A DNA stretch of 64,000 nt, taken from positions 21,351-85,350 of the forward strand of contig CAVTEJ010000033.1 in NCBI GenBank assembly GCA_963733705.1. Direction: 5' to 3'. The translations under genes and the position numbers were made by a program. How positions within the stretch are numbered: position 1 is the stretch's first letter; the number at the start of each line of letters is the position of its first letter. The stretch is from JABDGM01 sp963733705. GTDB taxonomy: Bacteria > Planctomycetota > Planctomycetia > Pirellulales > Lacipirellulaceae. Below are positions 9,524 to 18,285 of the stretch, piece after piece. The notes below the pieces were generated by a model, which was given only the letters and a program-made list of their open reading frames with translations, did not search any database and was not told the DNA's origin.

Positions 9524-9955
9524 CTAGTTATGCTCTGCTTCCCCCCAAACGGTGAGCACTAACCGCCGCTTGCCGCCGTGGCGCCTGTGCTCGCACAGGT
9601 AAATCCCCTGCCAAGTGCCGAGGCAGAGTTTCCCATTCGCAATCGGCACCGAGACGCTGCTGCCCAGCAGCGCCGCCTTCACGTGAGCCGGCATGTCATC
9701 CGGCCCTTCGCATGTGTGCCGATACGGAAAATCCTCTGGCGCGATCGCTGCGAACGAGCTCTCCAGGTCCGCCGGCACGTCGGGGTCCGCATTCTCATTG
9801 ATCGTGAGCGACGCCGAAGTGTGCTGAATGAACACGTGCAGTAATCCGGTGCGAATCTGCAATAACTCAGGCAGAGCGGCCAGAATCTCATCTGTAATGA
9901 GGTGAAAGCCTTGGCTGGCGGCGGGCAACACAATTTGCCGCTGAGTCCACGTCAT
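9524..9955 (-). CDS. YjbQ/UPF0047 family protein
   Basis: The 143-residue product matches the YjbQ (UPF0047, secondary thiamine-phosphate synthase) family in length and motifs: the central HTSASLTINENADPDV, which supplies conserved His and Asn residues, then PEDFPYRHTCEGPDDMPAH and an end with LGTWQGIYLCEHRRH. Members have been linked to weak thiamine phosphate synthase activity, but the physiological role is not settled. It converges on the calpain gene and shares the terminator region between them. The start at 9955 (MTWTQRQIV) fits family members. Confidence 0.88.
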   Translation of the reverse strand: MTWTQRQIVLPAASQGFHLITDEILAALPELLQIRTGLLHVFIQHTSASLTINENADPDVPADLESSFAAIAPEDFPYRHTCEGPDDMPAHVKAALLGSSVSVPIANGKLCLGTWQGIYLCEHRRHGGKRRLVLTVWGEAEHN

Positions 9956-10408
9956 GATCGCTTTTCATCCCACGGCGGCGAAAAATGTCTCAAATCCGGC
10001 CCTAATTCAAGAAATCTCGCGCTTTTGCGCGAACCTCCAGGCGTCGACCAGCATACTAAGTAATGCGATGGGTCGAAATGCGCCCTAATTCGAGGCAGAT
10101 TTCGCCGTTAGGAGCGCGTCTGGTTGCCCAGGCCGCAAGGTTTTACGGCGTTTGGGTTTAAATATTGAAAATGCCTCAATTGGGCTTGTTAAAAAACTTG
10201 ACTTTGATTTCCCATCGACAATAATCGTTTGTTCAAGGCTGTGTCAAAAGCTGCCTGGGCCGGCCGCCTACCATGACGCACCCCACCTGAGTATTTTCGT
10301 TTGGCCGGCAGGATAGGACTCTCCCCGATATGCGGCGACTGGATGCCCGCTCGCTAGCGTTACAGAACGCTGCGGACTCGATCTACAAACCTTAAGGAGT
10401 TTAACGCT
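9956..10408. other. Intergenic region, mostly uncharacterised
   Basis: About 450 bases. The right end carries the ribosome-binding site of the next gene (AAGGAG at about 10393). The middle (10140-10230) is locally A/T-rich compared with its surroundings, suitable for promoters, but I cannot assign one. No RNA gene is seen. Confidence 0.4.
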
Positions 10409-10639
10409 ATGCCCGATCCGACTTTAAAAAACGTTTTCGAGGCGATCCTCAAATATGGCCACGATGAGGATTTCGCCCCCAAGCAAGATGAAGCTTTCAA
10501 GGCCACCCAAGCACCCGCCGGCACCCGCGAGAAGCTCGAAGTTCTTGCTGATCGTGTGCGCCGCGGCCAACCACTTTGGCACGATGACGACCGCGCCGAT
10601 TACAGCGGTTTGACCGGAGCAATCCGACCGCGCGACTAA
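10409..10639 (+). CDS. Small acidic/basic mixed protein, unknown function
   Basis: The 76-residue product is hydrophilic and mostly helical by composition (NVFEAILKYGHDEDFAP near the start, TREKLEVLADRVRRGQPLW in the middle, ending in DYSGLTGAIRPRD). It has a good ribosome-binding site AAGGAG 11 bases before ATG and an excellent terminator after it, so it looks like a short monocistronic gene. I do not recognise the family. Confidence 0.7.
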   Translation: MPDPTLKNVFEAILKYGHDEDFAPKQDEAFKATQAPAGTREKLEVLADRVRRGQPLWHDDDRADYSGLTGAIRPRD

Positions 10640-10679
10640 CGTCGCAAGGCACCTCTTGCGGTGCGGGCCAAAAAAGCAC

Positions 10680-10726
10680 TAACGCCGTCGCAGCCTTACC
10701 CTTTGCTGCGACGGCGTTGTTTTTTT
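10680..10726 (+). terminator. Rho-independent terminator
   Basis: A 13-bp perfect stem, AACGCCGTCGCAG pairing with CTGCGACGGCGTT, is followed by GTTTTTTT. It ends the small gene at 10409-10639. Confidence 0.93.
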
Positions 10727-10850
10727 GCTCTTCACACGCCGCACCGCGCTCCGCGCCCCGTCTCTCACTTCCCCGTCCGACACTTCCCGCTATTAGGCAC
10801 TTCCTATTATTAGGCAGAGTGCCGCAGCGGAACCGACTCGCTCGCCGGTG

Positions 10851-11027
10851 CTAGCTGCTTTGCCCCGGCCGGCACTCGTGCGCCTCTAGCTCGTCTCGCA
10901 GTACTAATACATCGCTCGGCGCCTCGATGCCCACCCGCACTTTATCGCCTGAGATTTTTACGATCGTAATCACGATGGAATCGCCGAGCCGAATTCTCTG
11001 CGATTCCTTCCTGGAAAGAACGAGCAT
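10851..11027 (-). CDS. csrA: Carbon storage regulator CsrA
   Basis: Translation of the minus strand from ATG 11027 gives a 58-residue protein starting MLVLSRKESQRIRLGD and containing VKISGDKVRVGIEAP and VLRDEL, the hallmark strands and RNA-binding ends of CsrA. CsrA is a dimeric RNA-binding protein that represses or activates translation by binding GGA in mRNA leaders. The ribosome-binding site GGAGG lies 7 bases upstream. Length is typical of the family. No flagellar gene or fliW is next to it here, so its targets cannot be inferred from context. Confidence 0.95.
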   Translation of the reverse strand: MLVLSRKESQRIRLGDSIVITIVKISGDKVRVGIEAPSDVLVLRDELEAHECRPGQSS

Positions 11028-11164
11028 TACTTACCTCCGTGTATAAATATCAGGCAGTGTAACTTTGTATAGTTTCTGCCCGGTCGCCATCCTGGTCAAG
11101 TCGTCCCCGAGCGGCAATATCGGGGGCGAGATAATTTGTGTTTCCGCCTTACGTCGACCGCAAA

Positions 11165-11470
11165 CTATTGTGGTGACCCCACCGATTCATCAATGCTGGG
11201 CGGTGCTATCAATTTCGTTTTCCGAAACCGCTCGCCGCGGGAACCGTAGAACAAAATCGTATTGCTGTCGGTCTCCCAAATCGCCGCAAGATACAGCGAC
11301 CGCGGACCATACAGGCAGAAGTGAACGCCGCAGGGCGTACCTTCTCGCACCAGCACTTTTTCTTGTAAGGGAAATGAATTGGCTTCGAGTCGATCCTTTT
11401 CGCACAGTGTTTCAGTTACGTAACGTCGTATGGCGTGTAAGTCATCAAGCCGCTGTGTTTCCGTCGGCAT
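11165..11470 (-). CDS. Hypothetical protein, 101 aa
   Basis: The product has a charged helical N terminus (QRLDDLHAIRRYVTETLCEKDRLE), then a beta-rich part (VHFCLYGPRSLYLAAIWETDSNTILFYGSRGERF) and a short tail. The same helix-plus-strand layout is seen in small planctomycete proteins of unknown role; I see no catalytic motif. It lies directly upstream of csrA on the same strand, with about 140 bases between them, so the two could share a transcript. Confidence 0.62.
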   Translation of the reverse strand: MPTETQRLDDLHAIRRYVTETLCEKDRLEANSFPLQEKVLVREGTPCGVHFCLYGPRSLYLAAIWETDSNTILFYGSRGERFRKTKLIAPPSIDESVGSPQ

Positions 11471-11500
11471 GAGGAACCCGGCCCTTATGTTTATGAATTT

Positions 11501-11869
11501 TCAATGATGATCGATAATGATTCCTTTGCGGGATATTCGGCGCGCACCCGTAGCTCGAAGAACTACAAGGTCAAATCCGCCTACTGGTCCATGCCGGGTG
11601 AAGAACGCGCCCGCGGAACCTGCCAGATTCGCGTCGTCGCTCGTTTGGGGATACCGGCCCCAGCCTGAAAGATAGCCGCACCGTACCGTCCGCACAAAAT
11701 ATATCGGTCCGCGAACCGGCGCACTTTCAGTCGACTTGGAGATTTGCGAAGACATGATGAAGAAGAGCGCGCCGTTTGTGACGACGCCATCACTCATGAG
11801 GTCGCGCAAGTGTTTGTGCGGCGCCGCGAGACGACGAACTTCTTCGCGCTGCGCTCGCGCGTGAAACAC
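11501..11869 (-). CDS. Doubtful ORF downstream of spoVG
   Basis: A 122-residue frame opens at 11869, just after a palindromic operator-like site. The sequence has no family resemblance and unusual composition. Two other frames over the same bases look about as plausible, including a plus-strand peptide of 54 residues from 11504 with a stretch KNYKVKSAYWSMPGEERA. I cannot decide which, if any, is a gene; a frameshifted remnant is possible. Confidence 0.25.
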   Translation of the reverse strand: MFHARAQREEVRRLAAPHKHLRDLMSDGVVTNGALFFIMSSQISKSTESAPVRGPIYFVRTVRCGYLSGWGRYPQTSDDANLAGSAGAFFTRHGPVGGFDLVVLRATGARRISRKGIIIDHH

Positions 11870-11889
11870 GTGCGCATGCGAGTAGTGTG

Positions 11890-11909
11890 CGCGTGAAACG
11901 TTTCACGCG
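11890..11909. promoter_or_regulatory. Perfect 20-bp palindrome, LacI-family-like operator candidate
   Basis: The site is a perfect inverted repeat centred on TGAAACGTTTCA and flanked by CGCG/CGCG. The core with central CG is the typical half-site arrangement for LacI/GalR-family repressors (established for that family). It lies just past the spoVG stop. No LacI-type gene is visible in the window. Confidence 0.45.
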
Positions 11910-11915
11910 TAAGAA

Positions 11916-12556
11916 TCACTCCGGAAAGATGCCCGCGCCAAATCCGTCGGTCGGCGCTGGCGGCGCGTGCATCGGCGCAGGACTGTTAGTCATCTCATTC
12001 TGCCGAAAGTGAGGTTTGCCTGCATTTTGTACGTTATTTTCAGCTTTCGGAGCAGGGCGTGCATGACGCTGATCACCAGGTTGCCCATGCGCCTGATCGA
12101 ACCGTGCCGGCTTACTACGCGGTGCATCGGTGTACTCGAAATCGAAATCATCGTACCGCGAAACGTATCCCGGTTGTTTCGCGCGCTCAATCTCTTCGAG
12201 ATACTCACTCACCACAACTTCTTGAATCATCTCGCGACAAAATGAATTGATCGGGTGCGCGATATCCGCGTACAACTTCGCACGCCCTTCGGCATCTTTC
12301 GGCGCCGCGCATCGCTCAGGCGTTTGCCGCACTGGTTGCAGTACTGGGCCCGCAGGTGATTCTTCATTCCACACCCCGGGCAATGGGCCGTAAGTTTACG
12401 GCTGGGCATCGCCACGAACGGCCCATTCGAGCCATCAATAATTTTCAAATCTCGTATGACAAAACAGTTGTCAAAGGTAATTGAGCAAAAAGCCTTCAAT
12501 CGCTCCCCAGGCTCTTCCATGAGCTTGATGCGGACCTCGGTGATTTCCACGGTCAT
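11916..12556 (-). CDS. spoVG: SpoVG-family regulator with zinc knuckle; apparent frameshift
   Basis: SpoVG is a small nucleic-acid-binding regulator. The 5' frame (12556 to about 12305) encodes VEITEVRIKLMEEPGERLKAF, then ITFDNCFVIRDLKIIDG and GPFVAMPSRKL, the family core, followed by a zinc knuckle CPGCGMKNHLRAQYCNQCG inserted before the C-terminal helix. The rest of the family core (APKDAEGRAKLYADIAHPIN, then CREMIQEVVVSEYLEEIE) is in another frame and runs to a stop at 11916 through a proline/alanine-rich tail. One base is missing near 12301-12310, a GC-rich spot. The total length (3n+2) agrees with a single deletion. It starts 25 bases after ispE with AAGGAGA before ATG. ispE and spoVG are also close in other phyla. 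Confidence 0.88.
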
Positions 12557-12580
12557 TCTCCTTGCGCTCGGCGCGCGGCC

Positions 12581-13522
12581 CTACTGACAACTGCGCGTGG
12601 CGTAGACAAGACCCAGTTGCCGTGTTCGAAGTATATTTGCCATTCGCCGTGCGTGCTGCGCATGGCGACAAACGCCAAAATAGGCAGTCCCACTGCCCGA
12701 AAGCTGATGCCCGACAAAATCCAACTCACTAAACGCGGTCTGCAGCTTTTCGACCCAAGGTGACAGCGAACTAGCCGCTTGCTGCAACTGGTTCCGCATC
12801 CACCGCCCCACTTGGCTCGCGCCACCGGTTCGTAATGCGTGCAAAATTTCTACGAGTCCGCCGCCAGTTCGCGCTTCTCCGTCATCTGAACCAGCCAACT
12901 TGCTCATCGCACCGTAAACTTCTCCCGTGTTAAGGCCCACAGGCGGCTTCACCACCACAAAATGTACCGGTGCAGCAGTCGGCAGTGGCTCGATAACCTC
13001 GCCGCGCCCGCGGCAAACGGCAGCACCACTATGTAAGAAGAACGGCAAGTCGCTGCCGATTTCTGCGGCAACTTCAGCCAGCCGGGCAACGGACCAATTC
13101 AATCCCCAGCCGATATTCCCTAGCCGCAGGGCCGCCGCCGCATCACTGGAACCGCCACCCAAACCCGCCGCCGCCGGAATCCGTTTAACAAGCTCCACCT
13201 TCGCCCCCAACTCGCAGCCACTCCGCTGCCGCAGCAGCTCCAGTGCTCGCACCACTAAGTTGTCAGCGCCCGTTGGGATTGGATCGCTCGAAGACGAAGC
13301 CATTAACGGCTCGCAAACACGAACATCCAATTCAATTTCCGCTATTTGGCCAGCCAGAGAACGAGAAGGCACAAAAGAAACCGAATCGTACAACCGAATC
13401 GGCACCATAAGCGTTTCCACTTGGTGGAAACCATCAGCCCGACGGCCCAACAAATCCAGATAAAGGTTGAGCTTGGCCGGTGCGTGAGCGATCCGCTTGA
13501 GAGCGTCTCGGCGGAGATCCAT
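12581..13522 (-). CDS. ispE: 4-diphosphocytidyl-2-C-methyl-D-erythritol kinase
   Basis: IspE is a GHMP-family kinase that phosphorylates CDP-ME in the MEP isoprenoid pathway. The 313-residue product has the N-terminal AHAPAKLNLYLDLLGRRADG with FH following, the ATP-binding glycine loop PAAAGLGGGSSDAAAAL near residues 115-131, and a C-terminal LSGSGTAYFGVC, which is the third GHMP motif. Length is typical. It is the first gene of an ispE-spoVG unit; dxr of the same pathway is elsewhere in the window. Confidence 0.95.
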   Translation of the reverse strand: MDLRRDALKRIAHAPAKLNLYLDLLGRRADGFHQVETLMVPIRLYDSVSFVPSRSLAGQIAEIELDVRVCEPLMASSSSDPIPTGADNLVVRALELLRQRSGCELGAKVELVKRIPAAAGLGGGSSDAAAALRLGNIGWGLNWSVARLAEVAAEIGSDLPFFLHSGAAVCRGRGEVIEPLPTAAPVHFVVVKPPVGLNTGEVYGAMSKLAGSDDGEARTGGGLVEILHALRTGGASQVGRWMRNQLQQAASSLSPWVEKLQTAFSELDFVGHQLSGSGTAYFGVCRHAQHARRMANILRTRQLGLVYATRSCQ

Positions 13523-13913
13523 CCTTCACACCGTGTGGGTTTATAAGAAATTTACGGACAATAATCGTTTCGGTGCCTGTCCTCCAAACTGTTCCCGGAA
13601 GCATTCGGCCGAACACCGCAACACGGCCTCTCGAATCGTTCTTCACCGTGGTCTGTGGCCCGCGTCAGGCGCCTTACCCACCGAAAAGCTCGCGACCTGC
13701 GCGTCAACGTCCGACGTTCTGCCTCACACGTGGCGGCTGGCCAGAGATTCTAATCTTCTTGAAAAATTCCGTCAATCTTTGTCGTACCCACACACGGTCG
13801 ACAGCCGCTCACTGCCACGCGACACAAAACTACGCCGCGGCGCTTAGAACACCAGCCAATCTGCAAGCGCTTTCAGAAATCGGCACTCCGCCTGCCGCTT
13901 TACCATAGGCACA
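13523..13913. other. Intergenic region between ispE and tmk
   Basis: About 390 bases. A plus-strand frame crosses it, but it overlaps ispE and has no recognisable motif. I see no RNA gene or convincing terminator; part of the ispE promoter must be here. Confidence 0.4.
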
Positions 13914-14523
13914 TCACCAAATGTGCAGCATTTCCGCCACAATCCGCCATACGTCCGCCTGGACCTGCTCAATGGGGCGGTCGGCCGCGATGATATGAAT
14001 CCGCTCTCGCCCCGCCGCCTCGTGCAAAAACCCCGACCGCAGCCGCTCGCGGAATTCGTCGCCCTGGCTCTCCATGCGGTCGAGCGGCCGGTCGATCCGC
14101 TCTCCCGCCTTGGTCGGGACCATGTCGAGCAAGAAGATGCAATCTGGCATCAGTCCGCTCGTCGCTATCCGCCCGACGTCCCAAATCTCTTGCGGATCCA
14201 AGCCGCCGGCATGGCCCTGATACACGACGTTCGCGAGCAAATATCGATCGGCGATCACTACTTTGCCGGCTTCTAGCGATGGTCGGACTACCTCCTCGAC
14301 CAACTGGGCCCGCGCCGCCATATACAACAGCATCTCGCTGCGGCGACTGATCGGCGTGTCACTGTCATTCGCGAGCAACACTTCTCGAATCCGCTCCCCG
14401 AGCGGCGTGCTACCCGGATCACGACAAACCAACACGTCTCGGCCCCGCGCGCAGCGCATCGGCGAGCAGCGTCACCTGCGTCGATTTTCCTACGCCGTCT
14501 ATACCATCAAAAGAAAAGAACAA
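13914..14523 (-). CDS. tmk: Thymidylate kinase, apparent frameshift near the N terminus
   Basis: Tmk phosphorylates dTMP to dTDP. The main frame starts at 14459 and contains the DRX motif (ADRYLLANVVYQG), RDPGSTPLGERIREVLL and the C-terminal helices, but lacks the P-loop. The P-loop is present just upstream in another frame: FFSFDGIDGVGKSTQVTLLADALR, starting at a TTG at 14523 behind an in-frame stop. Removing one base in the run at about 14441-14446 joins the two into a normal protein of about 203 residues (total length is 3n+1). Since Tmk is normally essential, an assembly error is likelier than a true null. The TTG start is the only one available in that frame. Confidence 0.88.
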
Positions 14524-14597
14524 TCGCTACCCGCTCCGCAATGCCACCGGTTACGCAAAGGAATCACTAACGTTCAACGAGCACGTTTCTTCCCTTT

Positions 14598-15581
14598 TTA
14601 TATCTTCTTCTTCCCTTTATAGATGTCCACCATGTTTTGCGCTCGCTGCGCCACCATTCGCCGCAAGCTCAACGGCTGAATTACCTCCGCCTGATCGCCG
14701 TAACTGAGTACCCACCACACAATTTCGTTGAGTCCTGATACGGTCGCGCGGTAAATCAGCGATCCACTTGGCATCATTTTTGTTTTTTGCGTCTTGTGCC
14801 AAGTAATCTCGGCCACATTGTGAGCCATCATCGAATCAAACTTTACTACTACGCGGCTATCTCGGCCAGTCTCGGGATTCATGATCCAAGCATTTTTCCG
14901 ACGGCGATCCACACTGAAACCTTTCGGAATAGAATACCTCTCGGCGAGTGGCTCTAACGAGAGAATCCGAGACACATTGAAGTTTCTTACCTCTCCGTGG
15001 CACGAAGAATGCCCGATCACGTACCATGTACGCTCGCAAAAGAGCAAGCGATAGGGGTACAGCTTGGTTTCGATCCGCTCCCATTCCGTCAGGCTTTCGT
15101 ACTCCATCTGCACTGCTCGCCGTTGACCAATTGTTTCCAGCAATTGCTTGTACATCGCAGCCTTGATGGACGAGCTTCCCACTTTCGCTCGCGCGATTTC
15201 AATCGACTGCACGGTCTTGCTCAGTGTTTTCCGCACATCTTTCGGCAAGCCTCGCCGAATTTTCACCATTGCCGTTTGCGCCGACTCATACAACGGAAAT
15301 TGTGGCTGACTGCTGACCGAATGCGCCAGCACCCAAAGCGAAAGGGCCTCCTCAGCGGTTAAATCGCTGGGAGGCCCAAATGATCCACTTTCAATCGAAT
15401 ATCGCCTGGCCTGCTCGCTATACGTGAGCGGGATACCAGCCAATTTCAGCGTTTTCAAATCGCGAAAGATCGTCCTTCGTCCGACGCCACAAGCTTTCGC
15501 CAGCCCATCCGGATTCTGACCCCGCCCACCCTGCAGCATCTGCAACAGTTTGACGAGCCGCGTAATTCGCTTGTCTTTCAT
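14598..15581 (-). CDS. HTH and WYL-domain transcriptional regulator
   Basis: The product (327 residues from ATG 15581) has an N-terminal winged helix (RITRLVKLLQMLQGG, then LAKACGVGRRTIFRDLKTLKLAGIPL) of the HTH_11/DeoR type, and a WYL domain in which RRAVQMEYESLTEWERIETKLYPYRLLF is followed by ERTWYVIGHS. The C-terminal WCX region ends LRRMVAQRAQNMVDIYKG. WYL regulators bind small ligands or nucleic acids and often control phage defence, DNA repair or stress genes, but none of those is adjacent here. The open frame extends to 15605, but the ATG at 15581 matches the family start. As sequenced, its 5' end overlaps the tolC-like gene. Confidence 0.88.
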   Translation of the reverse strand: MKDKRITRLVKLLQMLQGGRGQNPDGLAKACGVGRRTIFRDLKTLKLAGIPLTYSEQARRYSIESGSFGPPSDLTAEEALSLWVLAHSVSSQPQFPLYESAQTAMVKIRRGLPKDVRKTLSKTVQSIEIARAKVGSSSIKAAMYKQLLETIGQRRAVQMEYESLTEWERIETKLYPYRLLFCERTWYVIGHSSCHGEVRNFNVSRILSLEPLAERYSIPKGFSVDRRRKNAWIMNPETGRDSRVVVKFDSMMAHNVAEITWHKTQKTKMMPSGSLIYRATVSGLNEIVWWVLSYGDQAEVIQPLSLRRMVAQRAQNMVDIYKGKKKI

Positions 15582-17745
15582 TAATCTCGTGCCACAAGTC
15601 GGCACTCGCGCCTTGCGTTGGTTTGCTACGCTGTGGCGCCGAACCCGGTCCTGGCAGCATTTCCTCCGGCTGCGAGCCGTTCGGCATCACCTGCTCGGGC
15701 ATCGACCCCGGCGACATCATTGCCGGCGATCCGTCGGATTCACATCCTGGCGAGCAGCCCTGTTGGATCGGTCCGCGGCTCACGACGTTCGGTCGTGTGT
15801 AGCCATAATCCATATACAACCCGGCGTCACGCTTCCGTGCCTGGCGCATCGCATCGAAATACGCCTTTGCCGGCCATTCACCTTCCGCCAGGTACACGCC
15901 GTCGTAATCGAGCAGCGAGCCCTTGCGGTAGTGAACGAACATTATAGACCGGTTGTAATCAACTAGCGACCGATAGTACGCACTCTCGGCTTCCGCCCGG
16001 CGGCGCTGAGCATCGAGCAACAAATCCAACGTCACTCGATTCGCTTCGTACGACGCATTGACGGCCTGAACTTCCGCCTCCGCAGCCACACGGCGATTGA
16101 AGTTGGTCTGCGTCAGCCCGTAGTTCAAATCCACATCGCGAATCGCGTCACCCAGTTGGTGCGAAACTTCCAATTCCAGGTCGGTGAGAATCGCCCGTTC
16201 GCGAGCCATCAACAGTTCTTCGTGACGCACGCCCGAGAGCTCTTTCCGGAAGCCGATCGGAATCGACGCTTCGATACCCAACTGCCAGTCTTGGAAATCG
16301 CCACTAGTGAGCGTCCCGAACGCCGAAGAACCTTGCGTATTGAATGGCTGGCGATTCTCAGCGATGAGATCGTCGCCCAAACCTTGCCAGCGGTAGCGGC
16401 CCACTGCATCGATGCGCGGCAACAGGAAGTTACGGGCGGCGATCAATTCCAGCTCACGGCGCTTGATTTCCCATTTCTGCTTGCGAATTTCCACACGGCG
16501 TGTCAGCGCCTCGCAATGAATGCCAGTCCAATCGAACGCCACCCGCGCGGTCGTCGGTTCGTCGGCTGGACGAATTAATTTGCCGTCCGACATCGACAGC
16601 CCCATGATGTACCGCAGACGGTTTTCATCACGGAACACGTCGGTAAGCGCTTGTTCGACCTGCGAGCGAAATAAGAAGTATTGCGACCGGGCTTCCGCCT
16701 CGCGGTCCGCACTACCACCGCGCGAACCCGTGCGATACAAGGCCGCCGTCTTTTTCCAAGTTTCCAGCGCGCTATCGCGGCCCATCTTACGAGCTTCCAA
16801 ATCGCGATACGCGAAGTACAGTTCCCAGTAAGCGTCTTCCACGTCGTGCATAATGTTGCGCACGCCGCCTTCGAAGTCGGCCAGCGTTTCATCCGTACGA
16901 ATACGGGCGATCATTACGCCGTCAATCGGGTTGCCCAGGCCCTGCGCATACTGCTCGAACGAAATCGGGCCTGCTATCCGGTTGTACTGCGCGCCTGCGC
17001 CCTGGAATAACGGTTGGCTAAACGTCGCTTCGATGTTCGTCGTCCAATTGCTCGTGAACAATTGCGGCGCGCCTACATTTCCACCCGGGAACTCGGATGC
17101 GATGTTGTTCTGAACGTAATTCGTGTTGTTACGAATTCCGAACGTGCCGCCGGTCGCGGTCGTCTTCGTAATACCCGTAGTAAAATTGCCAGAATCCTGG
17201 GACAGAATATCTGGCGAAATAAAGTTGTTCGAATTCTGCGCCTGGCGATTCTTCTCCCAGAACACGCTCGAATCCAACCGCGCATCGAAATCGCTTAGTG
17301 CGGCTTCCGTGCCCGAACCGTTGAACGGGTCACCCACGGAAAGGCCCGTCGTCGTATCCACCAAGGCCGGATCATAGGTCGTCGTAATCGCGACCGGATT
17401 TACGATCGTCCGCGAAATGGTGTCCGGCGCGGTCGAGATCACACGGCCGCCGAGTTGCCGCATTACCTGGCTGCGGCAGAGCGTAATCTGCACCGCTTCG
17501 TTGAGCGTCAGATCCCAGATCTGGTAGTTATCTGTGTTTTTAAGCGTCAGCGGCGGCAGTGTGTTCTGGATCTCGCACGACGGCGATTCCTGCGTGTCCG
17601 GGTAATCGATCTTCGTCGCGACACCCAAGTAGTGCGAAAGGTCGCCGTCTTCGCGGCAGTAGAATGGCTGTTGCGGTGCACACCCGGGGGCGAGCATCGA
17701 CGCAATGAGCATCAGCGACCAGTATTTGCGACTTTCCCGCTTCAT
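15418..17745 (-). CDS. TolC-family outer-membrane protein (efflux channel)
   Basis: The 775-residue product begins with a lipoprotein-like signal (SLMLIASMLAPGC) and has the long alpha-helical hairpins of outer-membrane efflux proteins: LNEAVQITLCRSQVM, VEDAYWELYFAYRDLEARK, and RVAAEAEVQAVNASYEANRV followed by LLLDAQRRRAEAESAYYRSL. Such proteins form the trimeric channel of tripartite pumps. No inner-membrane pump or adaptor gene is adjacent. The proline-rich C terminus reads 160-190 bases into the WYL regulator on the same strand, which is unusual. In another frame a stop occurs at 15626; one missing base in the CCC run at 15644-15646 would restore it and give a sensible end before the regulator. 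Confidence 0.85.
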   Translation of the reverse strand: MKRESRKYWSLMLIASMLAPGCAPQQPFYCREDGDLSHYLGVATKIDYPDTQESPSCEIQNTLPPLTLKNTDNYQIWDLTLNEAVQITLCRSQVMRQLGGRVISTAPDTISRTIVNPVAITTTYDPALVDTTTGLSVGDPFNGSGTEAALSDFDARLDSSVFWEKNRQAQNSNNFISPDILSQDSGNFTTGITKTTATGGTFGIRNNTNYVQNNIASEFPGGNVGAPQLFTSNWTTNIEATFSQPLFQGAGAQYNRIAGPISFEQYAQGLGNPIDGVMIARIRTDETLADFEGGVRNIMHDVEDAYWELYFAYRDLEARKMGRDSALETWKKTAALYRTGSRGGSADREAEARSQYFLFRSQVEQALTDVFRDENRLRYIMGLSMSDGKLIRPADEPTTARVAFDWTGIHCEALTRRVEIRKQKWEIKRRELELIAARNFLLPRIDAVGRYRWQGLGDDLIAENRQPFNTQGSSAFGTLTSGDFQDWQLGIEASIPIGFRKELSGVRHEELLMARERAILTDLELEVSHQLGDAIRDVDLNYGLTQTNFNRRVAAEAEVQAVNASYEANRVTLDLLLDAQRRRAEAESAYYRSLVDYNRSIMFVHYRKGSLLDYDGVYLAEGEWPAKAYFDAMRQARKRDAGLYMDYGYTRPNVVSRGPIQQGCSPGCESDGSPAMMSPGSMPEQVMPNGSQPEEMLPGPGSAPQRSKPTQGASADLWHEINERQANYAARQTVADAAGWAGSESGWAGESLWRRTKDDLSRFENAEIGWYPAHV

Positions 17746-18162
17746 GCTGTTGCTTCCTGACCTGACGGCGTAAGGCGCCGAACGAAGCTTGCGCAGCTAC
17801 GCGAAGCTCATTCGGCGGGCGGCCAGCGATACCAATCGCGACCGCACTTTCGACCCGTTTCCCCCCGGGCCGACGCTCGCCCGACCCACCGCGTACGGCG
17901 AGCCTGGAATCTAAGCAATCAGCAGAAGTGGTATCGTCGGCTTAATCGTTAAACTTTGACCTAACTGGGCTGTTTAACTTGATACCGGGCTTTGGGACGC
18001 CAGCACTGCCGCCAGTCGCCGCGTTTTCGCCGCGTATCAGAGCGCCTTCGTCGCTTGCGGTGCCGGCAATGCGACTGTGTTCGAGAGGAGCAAGGAAGGG
18101 AGGAGGCGAAGCGAGCGGCCGTACAACGAAAAGGACGCGTGGTCTGCGGTACTCGTAGCCAC
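17746..18162. other. Upstream region of the TolC-type gene
   Basis: About 420 bases without a supported gene. Short frames here are on both strands and show no motif. The region should hold the promoter of the leftward TolC-type gene. Confidence 0.4.
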
Positions 18163-18200
18163 AAAAAAAGAGCGGAACGATCCGCAGATCGTTCCGCTCT
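18162..18200 (-). terminator. Rho-independent terminator of the PEP-CTERM gene
   Basis: On the minus strand a perfect 13-bp stem, GAGCGGAACGATC pairing with GATCGTTCCGCTC around a four-base loop, is followed by seven T residues. It lies about 85 bases past the stop of the gene at 18286-19083. Confidence 0.92.
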
Positions 18201-18285
18201 AAAGTTTTAAGAGTTAGGGAGGGCCAGCTCGGGTCGCACACACACGCGCTGAGCGTGCAATCCGTACTCCACCCTTTTCTCCTTA

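Noticed and set aside
12291..12310. Programmed frameshifting in spoVG
   Set aside because: No slippery heptamer with downstream structure is evident, and many other genes in the window show the same kind of isolated indel.
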